Shown one piece after another: positions 1 to 7,229 of a DNA stretch of 14,782 bases. Numbering within the stretch: the first letter of the stretch is position 1; each line of letters starts with the position of its first letter. The notes beneath the pieces were generated by a model. That model was not told where the DNA came from. It did not search any database and was given only the letters and a program-made list of their open reading frames with translations. The position numbers were made by a program, and so were the translations under genes. The stretch is from assembly GCA_001772985.1 (NCBI GenBank), contig MEVN01000045.1:1-14782 (forward strand), in the 5' to 3' direction. Origin of the DNA: a candidate division WWE3 bacterium RIFCSPLOWO2_12_FULL_36_10. GTDB taxonomy: Bacteria > Patescibacteriota > WWE3 > UBA101185 > UBA10185.

Positions 1-30
1 TTCAATTTTTGTCTTCGGATATTTAATCAT
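1..30 (-). CDS. possible start of a further operon gene, cut by the window edge
   Basis: An ATG at base 30 on the minus strand opens a frame (MIKYPKTKIE) that stays open to the left edge. It lies 52 bases after the stop of the DUF4254 gene and in the same direction, so it could be the next gene of the polysaccharide operon. There is no clear Shine-Dalgarno sequence and only ten codons are visible, so the product cannot be named. Confidence 0.3.
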   Translation of the reverse strand, partial: MIKYPKTKIE

Positions 31-82
31 TAATAATAAATAAGCGCGCCAATAACGCCAACTCGGCTTGATAATCGGGGAT

Positions 83-673
83 TCATTTTAACGGGTCTTT
101 CTTTTTTAAAATTTTAATATATTTTCTGATTCTATTATCATTATAAATCTTGACAGGCTGCTGTATTTCAAAAAAGATTTCTTTGTGTACAAGTCTAGTA
201 AAATAATAATCTAAAAAATTACCAATGCGATCCATCTGTTTTAGAATTATGTTCTCTTTTTCTTTATACTCATTTTGTAAATCATTTTCTTTGACCACTA
301 ACAATAAGTCACGAATAACCGATAGTTTAATGAATAGAATTGCGAGTCTGTCTATAATCATCCCTGGGCTTTCACTATAAAATCTTTCTTGATGGCCAGA
401 TGAAACACCTATTTGATTCGCAATCTCGACATCTATTTCCATAATGAGATCGTTCCTAATTTGGTTATTTTTATCTATCTCCCGCTTTGTAACAGCAACA
501 TGTTCTGAACCGAGTTCAATCATCCTTGCTGAATCTTCAAGATTCCACAATTTTTGATTCATTTCAATATTTGATCTTATAAGATTGCTTAGCCGAGCAT
601 CAGATTCAAAAACAGTTGGTGTGTCATCAAGAAAATCTGAAAATATTTTTGCTATGGTTTCGAAATTGAGCAT
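83..673 (-). CDS. DUF4254 family protein
   Basis: A 196-residue protein of the DUF4254 family, which has no established biochemical activity and is often encoded in lipopolysaccharide or other surface-glycan loci. The recognition rests on the block near residues 37-82 (MNQKLWNLEDSAR, then KREIDKNNQIRNDLIMEID) and the later SPGMIIDRLAIL block (102-113). The protein looks helical and soluble; no signal peptide or membrane segment is visible. I chose the ATG at 673, which lies 4 bases after the stop of the pyruvyl transferase gene. A longer in-frame version would need a TTG at 700 and overlap that gene by 23 bases. It is the last complete gene of the operon. Family call fairly sure; function unknown. 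Confidence 0.75.
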   Translation of the reverse strand: MLNFETIAKIFSDFLDDTPTVFESDARLSNLIRSNIEMNQKLWNLEDSARMIELGSEHVAVTKREIDKNNQIRNDLIMEIDVEIANQIGVSSGHQERFYSESPGMIIDRLAILFIKLSVIRDLLLVVKENDLQNEYKEKENIILKQMDRIGNFLDYYFTRLVHKEIFFEIQQPVKIYNDNRIRKYIKILKKKDPLK

Positions 674-677
674 ATTG

Positions 678-1433
678 TTATTCACTAAACTTTTCGACAA
701 AACTTATATTGGGAAATTTTTTAAGAGAATAATCAAAAACTGCTTTATTTTTGTAATACAAATTTGGAAATAACCTGACCTGTTTTCCGAGTAGCGTAGA
801 ACCTATGGCTATGTGCAACCTGTCGGTGTTTACTTGTGCGTATTTTTGCAAAACCCCGATTAACTCATCCAGCGGTTTAGTGGCGTATCCATTATACGAT
901 AGATCATTATTTGATTCCGGCAGCGTGTTTAGTATTGATTCATTGTCTAATCGAAAGGCATTTAGAACGCCGCTTCCAATAGGTATCCGAGAAAATTCAT
1001 TATAAAATGCGCAATCATGCCACAGATACGCTTTACCGTGAGTTAGCTTATCTTCTAAGAATTTCGCGGATACTTTTTCCCGACAAAATATTGTTAGATT
1101 ACTTGAGAGGTTATTCAAGACCTCAATCTGCTTCTCACCGAATATTGTGTGCGGGAGAATGACTATCTCACTGTATAAAGCGGGTTTTTTAATTAAAAAG
1201 TCTCTGACATCGGAATAATAATCAACAAAATTGCCGCCACCATCTATAAAAAGCACATTATTATACTTGGGCGAAGAAATATCTACAGAGCACTCAGAAA
1301 TATTAAGCGACGAAAGTAAATTTTTTGTTCCATGCCAGATAAGAGAATCGCCGTAATTGCCGGGAAATCGAAAAAAATCGACGCTAGTATTTTTATATTT
1401 ACCCAAGTATTCCTTTAAATCAAGCTCTTTCAT
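678..1433 (-). CDS. polysaccharide pyruvyl transferase family protein
   Basis: A 251-residue protein resembling the polysaccharide pyruvyl transferase family (CsaB/WcaK/EpsI-like), whose members transfer pyruvate from phosphoenolpyruvate to sugar residues of cell-wall or exopolysaccharides as a ketal. Visible landmarks in order are GNYGDSLIWHG (25-35), FIDGGGNF (62-69), VILPHTIFG (91-99), TIFCREKVSAKFL (114-126) and NTDRLHIAIGSTLLGK (202-217). This order matches the family, and the protein is somewhat shorter than typical members. I prefer the ATG at 1433, which is 2 bases after the stop of the upstream methyltransferase. The in-frame ATG at 1475 would overlap that gene by 40 bases and neither has a Shine-Dalgarno sequence. 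The glycosyltransferase neighbours support a role in decorating a surface glycan. The acceptor sugar is unknown. Confidence 0.8.
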   Translation of the reverse strand: MKELDLKEYLGKYKNTSVDFFRFPGNYGDSLIWHGTKNLLSSLNISECSVDISSPKYNNVLFIDGGGNFVDYYSDVRDFLIKKPALYSEIVILPHTIFGEKQIEVLNNLSSNLTIFCREKVSAKFLEDKLTHGKAYLWHDCAFYNEFSRIPIGSGVLNAFRLDNESILNTLPESNNDLSYNGYATKPLDELIGVLQKYAQVNTDRLHIAIGSTLLGKQVRLFPNLYYKNKAVFDYSLKKFPNISFVEKFSE

Positions 1434-1435
1434 AA

Positions 1436-2485
1436 TCAGATGACTTTTATACAGAGTTCTTTTTTTAATCCACATACGAAGATTTTTGGACGAAGATACG
1501 CATTTACCGATGTCATAAATTTTAACTCCAGAGTTTTTACAATCTTAATTTTTGATCCCAGGATGATTTTTTTCAAGATTTCGTACTCGCTTGTGTATAC
1601 AACCAATCTGCCCCCATGGTTCAATGTTTCTTGGCAGTACTCGACAAAATACCGATACAGATTTTCCAAGTCCTCGTTTTTTGATATAGTCATGCCGAAC
1701 GGCAAATCGGACGTAATTGCATCGAACTTGCCCAGATCAGGCTTGTCAAAGATATCTTTCTCTTTAAGCTGTATTTTTTTTATCAATCCGGCTTTTTTTA
1801 TGTTTTGCATAGCCAAAGAAATATGTTTTTTGTTATTATCAAAACCAATCAGTTGTTTCAGATTCGGATAACATTGACCAGCCTCAATAAGCAACGTTGC
1901 ACTTCCGGAAAAAACATTCAAATAGGAATTCGCATTTTCTAATTCGCATAAAGAGTTCACCGCATATGCGATTGTCGAATCCATCGCACCGCTCATATTT
2001 TTTATCTTGTAATCTCTGACGGATAAAGGTCTTGGCGTAATTTGAATACCAACTTCCCAAATTTCACCGGACTTTACGATATGTACTTTCATATCCGCTT
2101 CTTCTTTCTCGGTTAATCCGTATGTTTTTTGCATGTATTCGGCAATACTGCGAACTTCCGGAGAATCTGATCCGGCACACGTTATTTTAAAAGTTTTAAA
2201 TGCGCCTTTGTTTTTATCAGTGATTGTTTCTACAAGGTTGCCTAAGATTGATTTATGGTTGGAAATGTAAAGCGGGTTATATTTAGAATTCTGCGCTACA
2301 ATATATGCCCGAGAAACGCTTCTGAGGCGCTTGATAACGGCAAGATCTTGCGCAAAATCCAAATAAAGCGAATCACCTTCTTCTTTAATAACATGAAGGT
2401 TGGCATATTGGCTTATTTCGTTAAAAACAATCTCTCTTAAACCTGTAATAAAAGCCAGTTTGATTTTTAATTTTGATTCATTCAT
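1436..2485 (-). CDS. THUMP-domain class I SAM methyltransferase, probably RNA guanine-N2 type
   Basis: A 349-residue protein laid out like the UPF0020/THUMP RNA methyltransferases (the RlmL, TrmN/Trm14 group), which make N2-methylguanosine in rRNA or tRNA. Roughly residues 1-155 form the ferredoxin-like/THUMP part. The linker has PRPLSVRDYK (151-160). The catalytic Rossmann domain follows with the SAM motif LNVFSGSATLLIEA (189-202) and an active-site motif SDLPFG (259-264) in place of the more usual N/D-PPY. The start ATG overlaps the stop of the upstream glycosyltransferase as ATGA, so translation is coupled. An RNA-modifying enzyme inside a glycan operon is unusual. Assignment to a precise RNA target is not possible from sequence alone, and a non-RNA substrate cannot be excluded. 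Confidence 0.78.
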   Translation of the reverse strand: MNESKLKIKLAFITGLREIVFNEISQYANLHVIKEEGDSLYLDFAQDLAVIKRLRSVSRAYIVAQNSKYNPLYISNHKSILGNLVETITDKNKGAFKTFKITCAGSDSPEVRSIAEYMQKTYGLTEKEEADMKVHIVKSGEIWEVGIQITPRPLSVRDYKIKNMSGAMDSTIAYAVNSLCELENANSYLNVFSGSATLLIEAGQCYPNLKQLIGFDNNKKHISLAMQNIKKAGLIKKIQLKEKDIFDKPDLGKFDAITSDLPFGMTISKNEDLENLYRYFVEYCQETLNHGGRLVVYTSEYEILKKIILGSKIKIVKTLELKFMTSVNAYLRPKIFVCGLKKELCIKVI

Positions 2486-4191
2486 ACATGTAATCTGATT
2501 TGATCGAAAACTTTATTAACGCTTACTCTCTCCATACAAAATTCCTCACAGCAATCCAACTCTTCTTTTCTCGAACTGTGCTTACAAAGCTTATGTCTGT
2601 TCCTGTCATAAATGGGTACCGTATACTCCAATATGTGCGTATAGTCCGGGCGAGTCGCTCCAAAAACAATAAACGCTTTCTTTTTAAAGCTTTGCGCAAT
2701 TATTGCGGGACCGGAGTCGTTTCCAATAAAAACCCAGCAGTGTTTAATGAGCGACATCATCTCACTGAATGAGTATTTTTTTTCGAGCATTACGCATTTA
2801 GTATTGTACTCAACCTCTAATAAATTTGATAATTCGGTGAATTTTTTGTATCCCCAATTTCTTTTTTGCTCCTCCCACCAACTAGTAAAAGGGGCAATGA
2901 GAATGTATTCACCATCAATAATATTTTCCCAATTATTCTTTAATATTGGAATATCTTTGACGATCACCTCGCCAAAGCCGATTGATTCCATATATCCCTG
3001 CATGTATGTTTTTTGATTACTGCTAAATTCATAAGCCAGCCTTATCATTATATCACAATCAATTTCTCCCGAGTTAATTTGGCTGTATTTATACACCTTG
3101 TCATAGGTGTTGAATATTAATTCAGCGCTTTCTATCTCTGTTGCCAGACAAACTTTATCCACGTATTTTGACAAAAATCGTGCGATCGGTTCGGTCATTA
3201 TTACATCTCCCAAGTTTCCGCTACGAACCAAACAAACTGATTTGATTTTTCCGCTTTCTATCTTTCTCCTAAAATATTTTCTATACCAAATAGATAGCGT
3301 GGTATCGTAAACTACCCTATCTTCGGATACACTTGCTCCCCAAAATGTTCTGTGCTCAGAAAACCATCTTTTGTTAATTTCATCGATGTTATCCTTAAAA
3401 TCCTCAACATATTTTCTGATTGTCCGAATTCGTTCAAGCCATGGAGAACCAGCGTCAGAAGTTGAATCGTTTTCAAACAACGCCAGTTTTTCCCATTTTT
3501 TATATATCGCATCCGCCTTACCCCTGAATTCAAAATGTAATAATCGTGCTTCGCTTTTTGGAACAATAAAAGGATTCCTATCGTATTCACCAAAAAATTC
3601 AGGATTATTTTCTGTTTTTACATAATGCCCTCCCACGACGATTTCCATGTTTTTGTGATTTTTCACAATGGCTTTTCTGAAGTGACCGTATTCTTGCCAT
3701 TCTTTTTCTGGCCACGGATAATAATATTTTGTTGTATCTATTACATGTACCGGAGAACATGTATAATCAGAGAGCGTGTAATCAAATAAGGCGTTTGTCC
3801 AACCGATGGTTGCATAAGGAATGCTATTATTCTCTAAACGATCTATAAAATAGTGGATCGACCCGTCTTTTATAGAAAGAAATTCATCGGCATCCAAAAA
3901 AGTAAACCAATCAATTTTGTAGTTGGCGTTAGCGTAGCCAAGTAATTTATTTGCAATTTTTGCATGGTCAAAAATCGGATCTTTTTCCTCAATTACAATC
4001 ACTCTCACATCGTCTTTGTATGAGTCCAATATTTCATTCGTTTTGTCGGTTGAACAGTGATTAACAATGAATATATAGTCAAAACCAAGATCGAGGTGGT
4101 ACGAAATATTTAAATCAATATACGACTCCTCGTCCCTTACCGACATAAGAATTGCTACAACACTATTTGTTTTCATAGGTTCATTTGGCAT
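2482..4191 (-). CDS. GT2-like / GT9-like glycosyltransferase fusion
   Basis: A 569-residue two-domain protein. The first part (about 10-230) resembles GT2-type glycosyltransferases of the Glyco_tranf_2_4/GT92-like kind: VVAILMSVRDEESYI (11-25), the nucleotide-sugar region VNHCSTDKTNEI (43-54) and the metal-binding LDADEFL (99-105). The second part (about 315-569) resembles GT9 heptosyltransferase-like GT-B enzymes: LVRSGNLGDVIMTEP (321-335) at its start, then VFIGNDSGPAIIAQSF (487-502) and IVFGATRP (508-515). The usual GPxH histidine is replaced (GPAII). The C-terminus is Cys-rich (C536, C547, C548, C552), as in many GT9 proteins. I chose ATG 4191, overlapping the upstream gene by 11 bases; ATG 4176, just past that stop, is also possible. 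Likely adds two sugars to a lipid-linked or surface glycan; donors unknown. Confidence 0.8.
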   Translation of the reverse strand: MPNEPMKTNSVVAILMSVRDEESYIDLNISYHLDLGFDYIFIVNHCSTDKTNEILDSYKDDVRVIVIEEKDPIFDHAKIANKLLGYANANYKIDWFTFLDADEFLSIKDGSIHYFIDRLENNSIPYATIGWTNALFDYTLSDYTCSPVHVIDTTKYYYPWPEKEWQEYGHFRKAIVKNHKNMEIVVGGHYVKTENNPEFFGEYDRNPFIVPKSEARLLHFEFRGKADAIYKKWEKLALFENDSTSDAGSPWLERIRTIRKYVEDFKDNIDEINKRWFSEHRTFWGASVSEDRVVYDTTLSIWYRKYFRRKIESGKIKSVCLVRSGNLGDVIMTEPIARFLSKYVDKVCLATEIESAELIFNTYDKVYKYSQINSGEIDCDIMIRLAYEFSSNQKTYMQGYMESIGFGEVIVKDIPILKNNWENIIDGEYILIAPFTSWWEEQKRNWGYKKFTELSNLLEVEYNTKCVMLEKKYSFSEMMSLIKHCWVFIGNDSGPAIIAQSFKKKAFIVFGATRPDYTHILEYTVPIYDRNRHKLCKHSSRKEELDCCEEFCMERVSVNKVFDQIRLHV

Positions 4192-4963
4192 TTTCAAAAT
4201 TTGGTTTTAATCGGTCAGATAAAATCTCATCTAATATATATTTGAACTTATAAAATGCGAGATGGGTTGGATAAGTGGCGTGGAATAATGTCACATTGTC
4301 CAAGTTTTCTATGCCGGCATTTGAAGTTTCACTGATGAGCATATACTTCTTCTTTGGCAAAATAAACAATTCGCCTTTTACCAGATATTTTGTAAGCGCG
4401 ACTGCCAATGCCCCTTGTTCATCGTGATGAGTTTGTTCATCATCTTTTATATTCTCTCGCCACCAATCAAATTTTTCAATCAAATCGCTTGAAATATCAT
4501 GTCCTGCTTTTTGTACAAAGAATCCAGCATTTACAAAGGGCGTATCCGGAGTAGCTTTTTTATGCATCGCGCCATGCTGATAAGGTTGGCCAAAAAATTC
4601 ATCCATGATGGCAAATTTTATTTTTTGGTTGGATAAAATTAAATCAATCTCTTTGGGATATTTCAATAAAAACACGTCGGAATCTACGTAACATTCATCA
4701 TGATTAATATCCAATCTCGATGAAGGACACCACTTCCGCCACGTTGTCTTGGACATAACGCAAAACTGTGAATTTTCATCTGAAGGAAACCCCCTTACAT
4801 CTACGCTTGCGCCCAACTGCCTTGAAACGAAATCTGGATTGTCCGTATAAATAATGTACTGATGATCGCCCCCAAACTGTTTTCTGAAAGAAAGGACGCT
4901 GTAGCGAAGCAACTCGGTATTTTTCGATATATGTTCTCCCCAAATTGACCACCGGAAAATCAT
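4181..4963 (-). CDS. putative GT-A fold glycosyltransferase
   Basis: A 260-residue protein that looks like a nucleotide-diphospho-sugar transferase. The N-terminal strand and helix MIFRWSIWGEHISKNTELLRY are followed by YIIYTDNPDF (36-45) and then CYVDSDVFLLKYP (91-103). The DSD (94-96) fits a DxD metal/nucleotide-sugar site. Later NAGFFVQKAG and a HHDEQGALAVAL segment resemble the acceptor-side motifs of GT8- or capsule-type enzymes. No membrane helix is visible, so it would act on the cytoplasmic face. Its start overlaps the stop of the GT4 gene as ATGA. The family is weakly recognised; glycosyltransferase in the broad sense is likely, while donor and linkage are unknown. Confidence 0.65.
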   Translation of the reverse strand: MIFRWSIWGEHISKNTELLRYSVLSFRKQFGGDHQYIIYTDNPDFVSRQLGASVDVRGFPSDENSQFCVMSKTTWRKWCPSSRLDINHDECYVDSDVFLLKYPKEIDLILSNQKIKFAIMDEFFGQPYQHGAMHKKATPDTPFVNAGFFVQKAGHDISSDLIEKFDWWRENIKDDEQTHHDEQGALAVALTKYLVKGELFILPKKKYMLISETSNAGIENLDNVTLFHATYPTHLAFYKFKYILDEILSDRLKPNFENAK

Positions 4964-6243
4964 ATGAAGTTAATTTTTTTAAGGAAATCCCTCATGGTTT
5001 TTGCATAGTCATACGCGGAAAGGCTCTTGCTGTTAGCTTCACTCATACTACGCCTTTCTTTTTCGTCTAACCTCCCCGCTTTGAGGATTCCGTTTGAGAA
5101 CTCATTCTTATTGTATGGATTGACCCAGACACATTCATCGTCGGTATAGACGTCCTTTACGCCATCAACATTGCTGCCGATAATCACGTATTCCATACCG
5201 GCAGAAAATAACTTGGCTTCGATCGCAGTATGCGGAATAGGATCCATAGTAGACGGAATGCAAACGATATCGGTATTTCGAATGCGAAGCATGGTTTGCC
5301 ATATCTCCAGATTGAAGTCGTCTATCACTATCGTCCTTGGAGTCTCCTTCTCATATCTTTTTAGAAGTTGAAAATAATCATCCTCTCCGGAATTATTTGG
5401 GGCTTGTATAATCATGTAATGGTCGGGCAATGACTCGGCAATCTCTTGCCATGCTTCCAGCAACTCTTTTAGTCCTTTGGCGACAGAAGCTCTACCCCAG
5501 CTAAAAATAATTTTTGATCTCGAGTCGATGCTTATACCAAACTTATTAAGTTCCAATATGTCGAATTTCCGGTTAAGGAATTTTTCATAGCGTCCAAAAT
5601 AAAGCCCGTTTACCAGGTAATCATTTTCGGTAAAAGAGAGGCCGTAATCGGTTGTTAAATGCTGCGCAAAGTTTCTACCTATTGCGAGCACGGAGGCGGT
5701 GGGATCATCTTGAATTGCTTGGAAGGATTCTTTTTCAAGTTCTACTCTTTTTTGCCGCCACTCTTCATCCCCAAGCTTATGGTTCAAGCCGGTACTGCGA
5801 GGCATGTAAAAACATCTCAGCTTTTTACTGAAGATTTGCTGTTTGAATTTATGAAAAAGTAAAAAAGGAGTATCGTGTAGCATTAAAACATTATCATCTT
5901 CATTTTTAAGAATCATATTCAAAGCCGAAGCTAAAGACGCACACGCATACTCCCACTGGGGAAAGCTTCGCCACATGTCGCTTTCATTAAAACCAGCGGT
6001 GCCATTGCACAGAGGGATAAGATGGCCACCCGTCTTTTTTACAAGTTCGACACTATCTTGAAAACGTTCCTGATCAAATACTTTCCCGTTCGGATCTGTG
6101 GAAATATAGGCCAAACTAATTTTTATTTTTTCAGAATTTACCAAATCCCCCAAAGAAGAGATGGTATCTTGCATAGTCGTGCCGATACCACAATAGTAGG
6201 TACTGATGCCGTCATATGATGCAATGATTAGGTGTTTTGCCAT
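4960..6243 (-). CDS. GT4 family glycosyltransferase
   Basis: A 427-residue GT-B glycosyltransferase. The acceptor half starts LIIASYDGISTYYCGIGTTM (5-24). The donor half contains FSWGRASVAKGLKELLEAW (247-265), the usual GR.S..KGL.. signature, and IPSTMDPIPHTAIEAKLFSAG (329-349), where E342 fits the conserved EX7E-type glutamate region of GT4 enzymes. No signal peptide or membrane segment. I place the start at ATG 6243 (MAKHLII...), a single base after the TAG of the preceding adenosyltransferase gene; an upstream in-frame ATG at 6276 would add 11 residues that overlap that gene. It belongs to the surface-glycan operon and probably transfers a sugar from a nucleotide donor to a growing glycan. 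The specific sugar cannot be read from the sequence. Confidence 0.82.
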   Translation of the reverse strand: MAKHLIIASYDGISTYYCGIGTTMQDTISSLGDLVNSEKIKISLAYISTDPNGKVFDQERFQDSVELVKKTGGHLIPLCNGTAGFNESDMWRSFPQWEYACASLASALNMILKNEDDNVLMLHDTPFLLFHKFKQQIFSKKLRCFYMPRSTGLNHKLGDEEWRQKRVELEKESFQAIQDDPTASVLAIGRNFAQHLTTDYGLSFTENDYLVNGLYFGRYEKFLNRKFDILELNKFGISIDSRSKIIFSWGRASVAKGLKELLEAWQEIAESLPDHYMIIQAPNNSGEDDYFQLLKRYEKETPRTIVIDDFNLEIWQTMLRIRNTDIVCIPSTMDPIPHTAIEAKLFSAGMEYVIIGSNVDGVKDVYTDDECVWVNPYNKNEFSNGILKAGRLDEKERRSMSEANSKSLSAYDYAKTMRDFLKKINFI

Positions 6244-6244
6244 A

Positions 6245-7006
6245 CTATTGCTCGATAGCGATGCGATCCCCAACATTTACTTTAAGAATGTCTTCGGCCG
6301 ATACAAGATTGGCGGCAATCTCAAGAGTATCACTGCTTCCTTTGTAGCAGAGCAGTTCTCCGCTTGCGACCTCACTAAACGCATTGGAAACTTTTATTAG
6401 GCGAAGGATATTATTAACATTCACTTTTAAGAAATCATTCTTATTAAAATCATTACTGAGAGAAATGTTAGTCTTGATATTACCGAACCCGTCTATGTAG
6501 GTAATAACGGATACTCCATCATCAAGAGCGGGAATAAGGACAAGTTTATCTCTGTCAATCGGCTTAACTATGTCAAAATTATTCTTGGCAATTTCTATGG
6601 CAGCGGGTGTAAACAGATCTCTGCCATGAAAGGTGGTTGATTTCACGGGTCTGAATTCTTCTTTGATTACGTATGATTTGTAAGAAATCTCTGGGTCATT
6701 TAAAAGATAATGGAATAAGCCATTGTTTGGACCTATAAATTTGTAATTCCCTGTGTCTATACAAATCGGTTCACGCTTGCTCCCGACACCTGGGTCGACT
6801 ACGCAGATAAAAATGGTTTTGTCGGGAAAATATTCATACACCTTGTCTATCACAAAAGCGCCGCTCAATATTGAAAACTGTTTAATGCTGTGATCAATGT
6901 CAACAATCTGCGCATCAGGGAAGCTTCTCAAAATCAGAGCTTTCATTGAAGCGACAGAGAAATCAAAACCGAAATCTGTTATTATTGCGAAAGTTTTGTT
7001 CGTCAT
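6245..7006 (-). CDS. SAM hydroxide adenosyltransferase (DUF62 / SAM hydrolase)
   Basis: A 253-residue protein of the DUF62 family, relatives of fluorinase and chlorinase that use water/hydroxide to split S-adenosylmethionine into adenosine and methionine. The motifs are all present in order: ITDFG (9-13), DIDHSIKQFSILSGAF (36-51), VVDPGVGSKR (69-78), IGPNNGLF (91-98) and STTFHGRDLFTPAA (123-136). The C-terminal domain has DGFGNIKTNIS (172-182). Asp71, Arg78 and His127 are spaced as the known Asp/Arg/His triad of the hydrolase group. Length is normal. Its ATG lies 4 bases after the stop of a broken XRE regulator, so it was probably once the second gene of that transcript. Why a SAM-hydrolysing enzyme leads a glycan operon is unclear. 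Family call is strong. Confidence 0.9.
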   Translation of the reverse strand: MTNKTFAIITDFGFDFSVASMKALILRSFPDAQIVDIDHSIKQFSILSGAFVIDKVYEYFPDKTIFICVVDPGVGSKREPICIDTGNYKFIGPNNGLFHYLLNDPEISYKSYVIKEEFRPVKSTTFHGRDLFTPAAIEIAKNNFDIVKPIDRDKLVLIPALDDGVSVITYIDGFGNIKTNISLSNDFNKNDFLKVNVNNILRLIKVSNAFSEVASGELLCYKGSSDTLEIAANLVSAEDILKVNVGDRIAIEQ

Positions 7007-7010
7007 AAAT

Positions 7011-7146
7011 TTATTTTAAAAGCTTGCTACTTGAAATTCCAGACTCGCTAGCGATTTTTTCTAAGGTCGAATGGTGGGGTTTATGCGATTTTCAATATTG
7101 TTGATATATGCTCTGCCCGCATTCAAATCCTTCTTTCTCCGAGTTT
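7011..7146 (-). pseudogene. degraded XRE-family HTH regulator
   Basis: Reading the minus strand, one frame gives RKKDLNAGRAYINNIENR followed by INPT. After a one-base shift the next frame gives STLEKIASESGISSSKLLK and a TAA at 7011-7013. Joined, these match the C-terminal part of the Cro/C1 (XRE) helix-turn-helix, where a typical protein reads GxSRAYIxxIExGxxNPT(I)STLEKIA. The break is a single missing base between NPT and STLEKIA, at about base 7072. The part before the recognition helix also seems shortened: the usual QEELAEKAG stretch is absent and a stop lies just upstream. I infer an inactivated regulator that once preceded the adenosyltransferase gene. Confidence 0.62.
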
Positions 7147-7188
7147 TTTACCTGATTGCATAAATAAACAATAGTAAAAATTGCATTA

Positions 7189-7209
7189 TTTTGCAATGTC
7201 ATTGCAAAA
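7189..7209. promoter_or_regulatory. perfect 10-bp dyad with TTGCAA half-sites
   Basis: TTTTGCAATG (7189-7198), one central T, then CATTGCAAAA (7200-7209): a perfect inverted repeat. A third half-site, ATTGCA at 7180-7185, pairs with TGCAAT at 7192-7197. On the minus strand that alternative hairpin is followed by a short T run, so it could also end transcription of the kinase gene. The short spacer fits a protein-bound dyad better than an RNA hairpin. The position, just upstream of the broken XRE gene, fits an autoregulatory operator. Either role is inference. Confidence 0.45.
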
Positions 7210-7229
7210 CCAAAACAAAACGTTCGTAT

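Noticed and set aside
30..86. ATGA-overlapping 18-codon frame after the DUF4254 gene (MNPRLSSRVGVIGALIYY)
   Set aside because: Stops at once, has no homology I recognise, and is too short to support as a gene.
674..700. TTG start for the DUF4254 gene
   Set aside because: Would overlap the pyruvyl transferase gene; ATG 673 lies just after its stop.
1440..1871. 143-residue plus-strand open frame
   Set aside because: Antisense to the THUMP methyltransferase, which has clear motifs; no ribosome-binding site.
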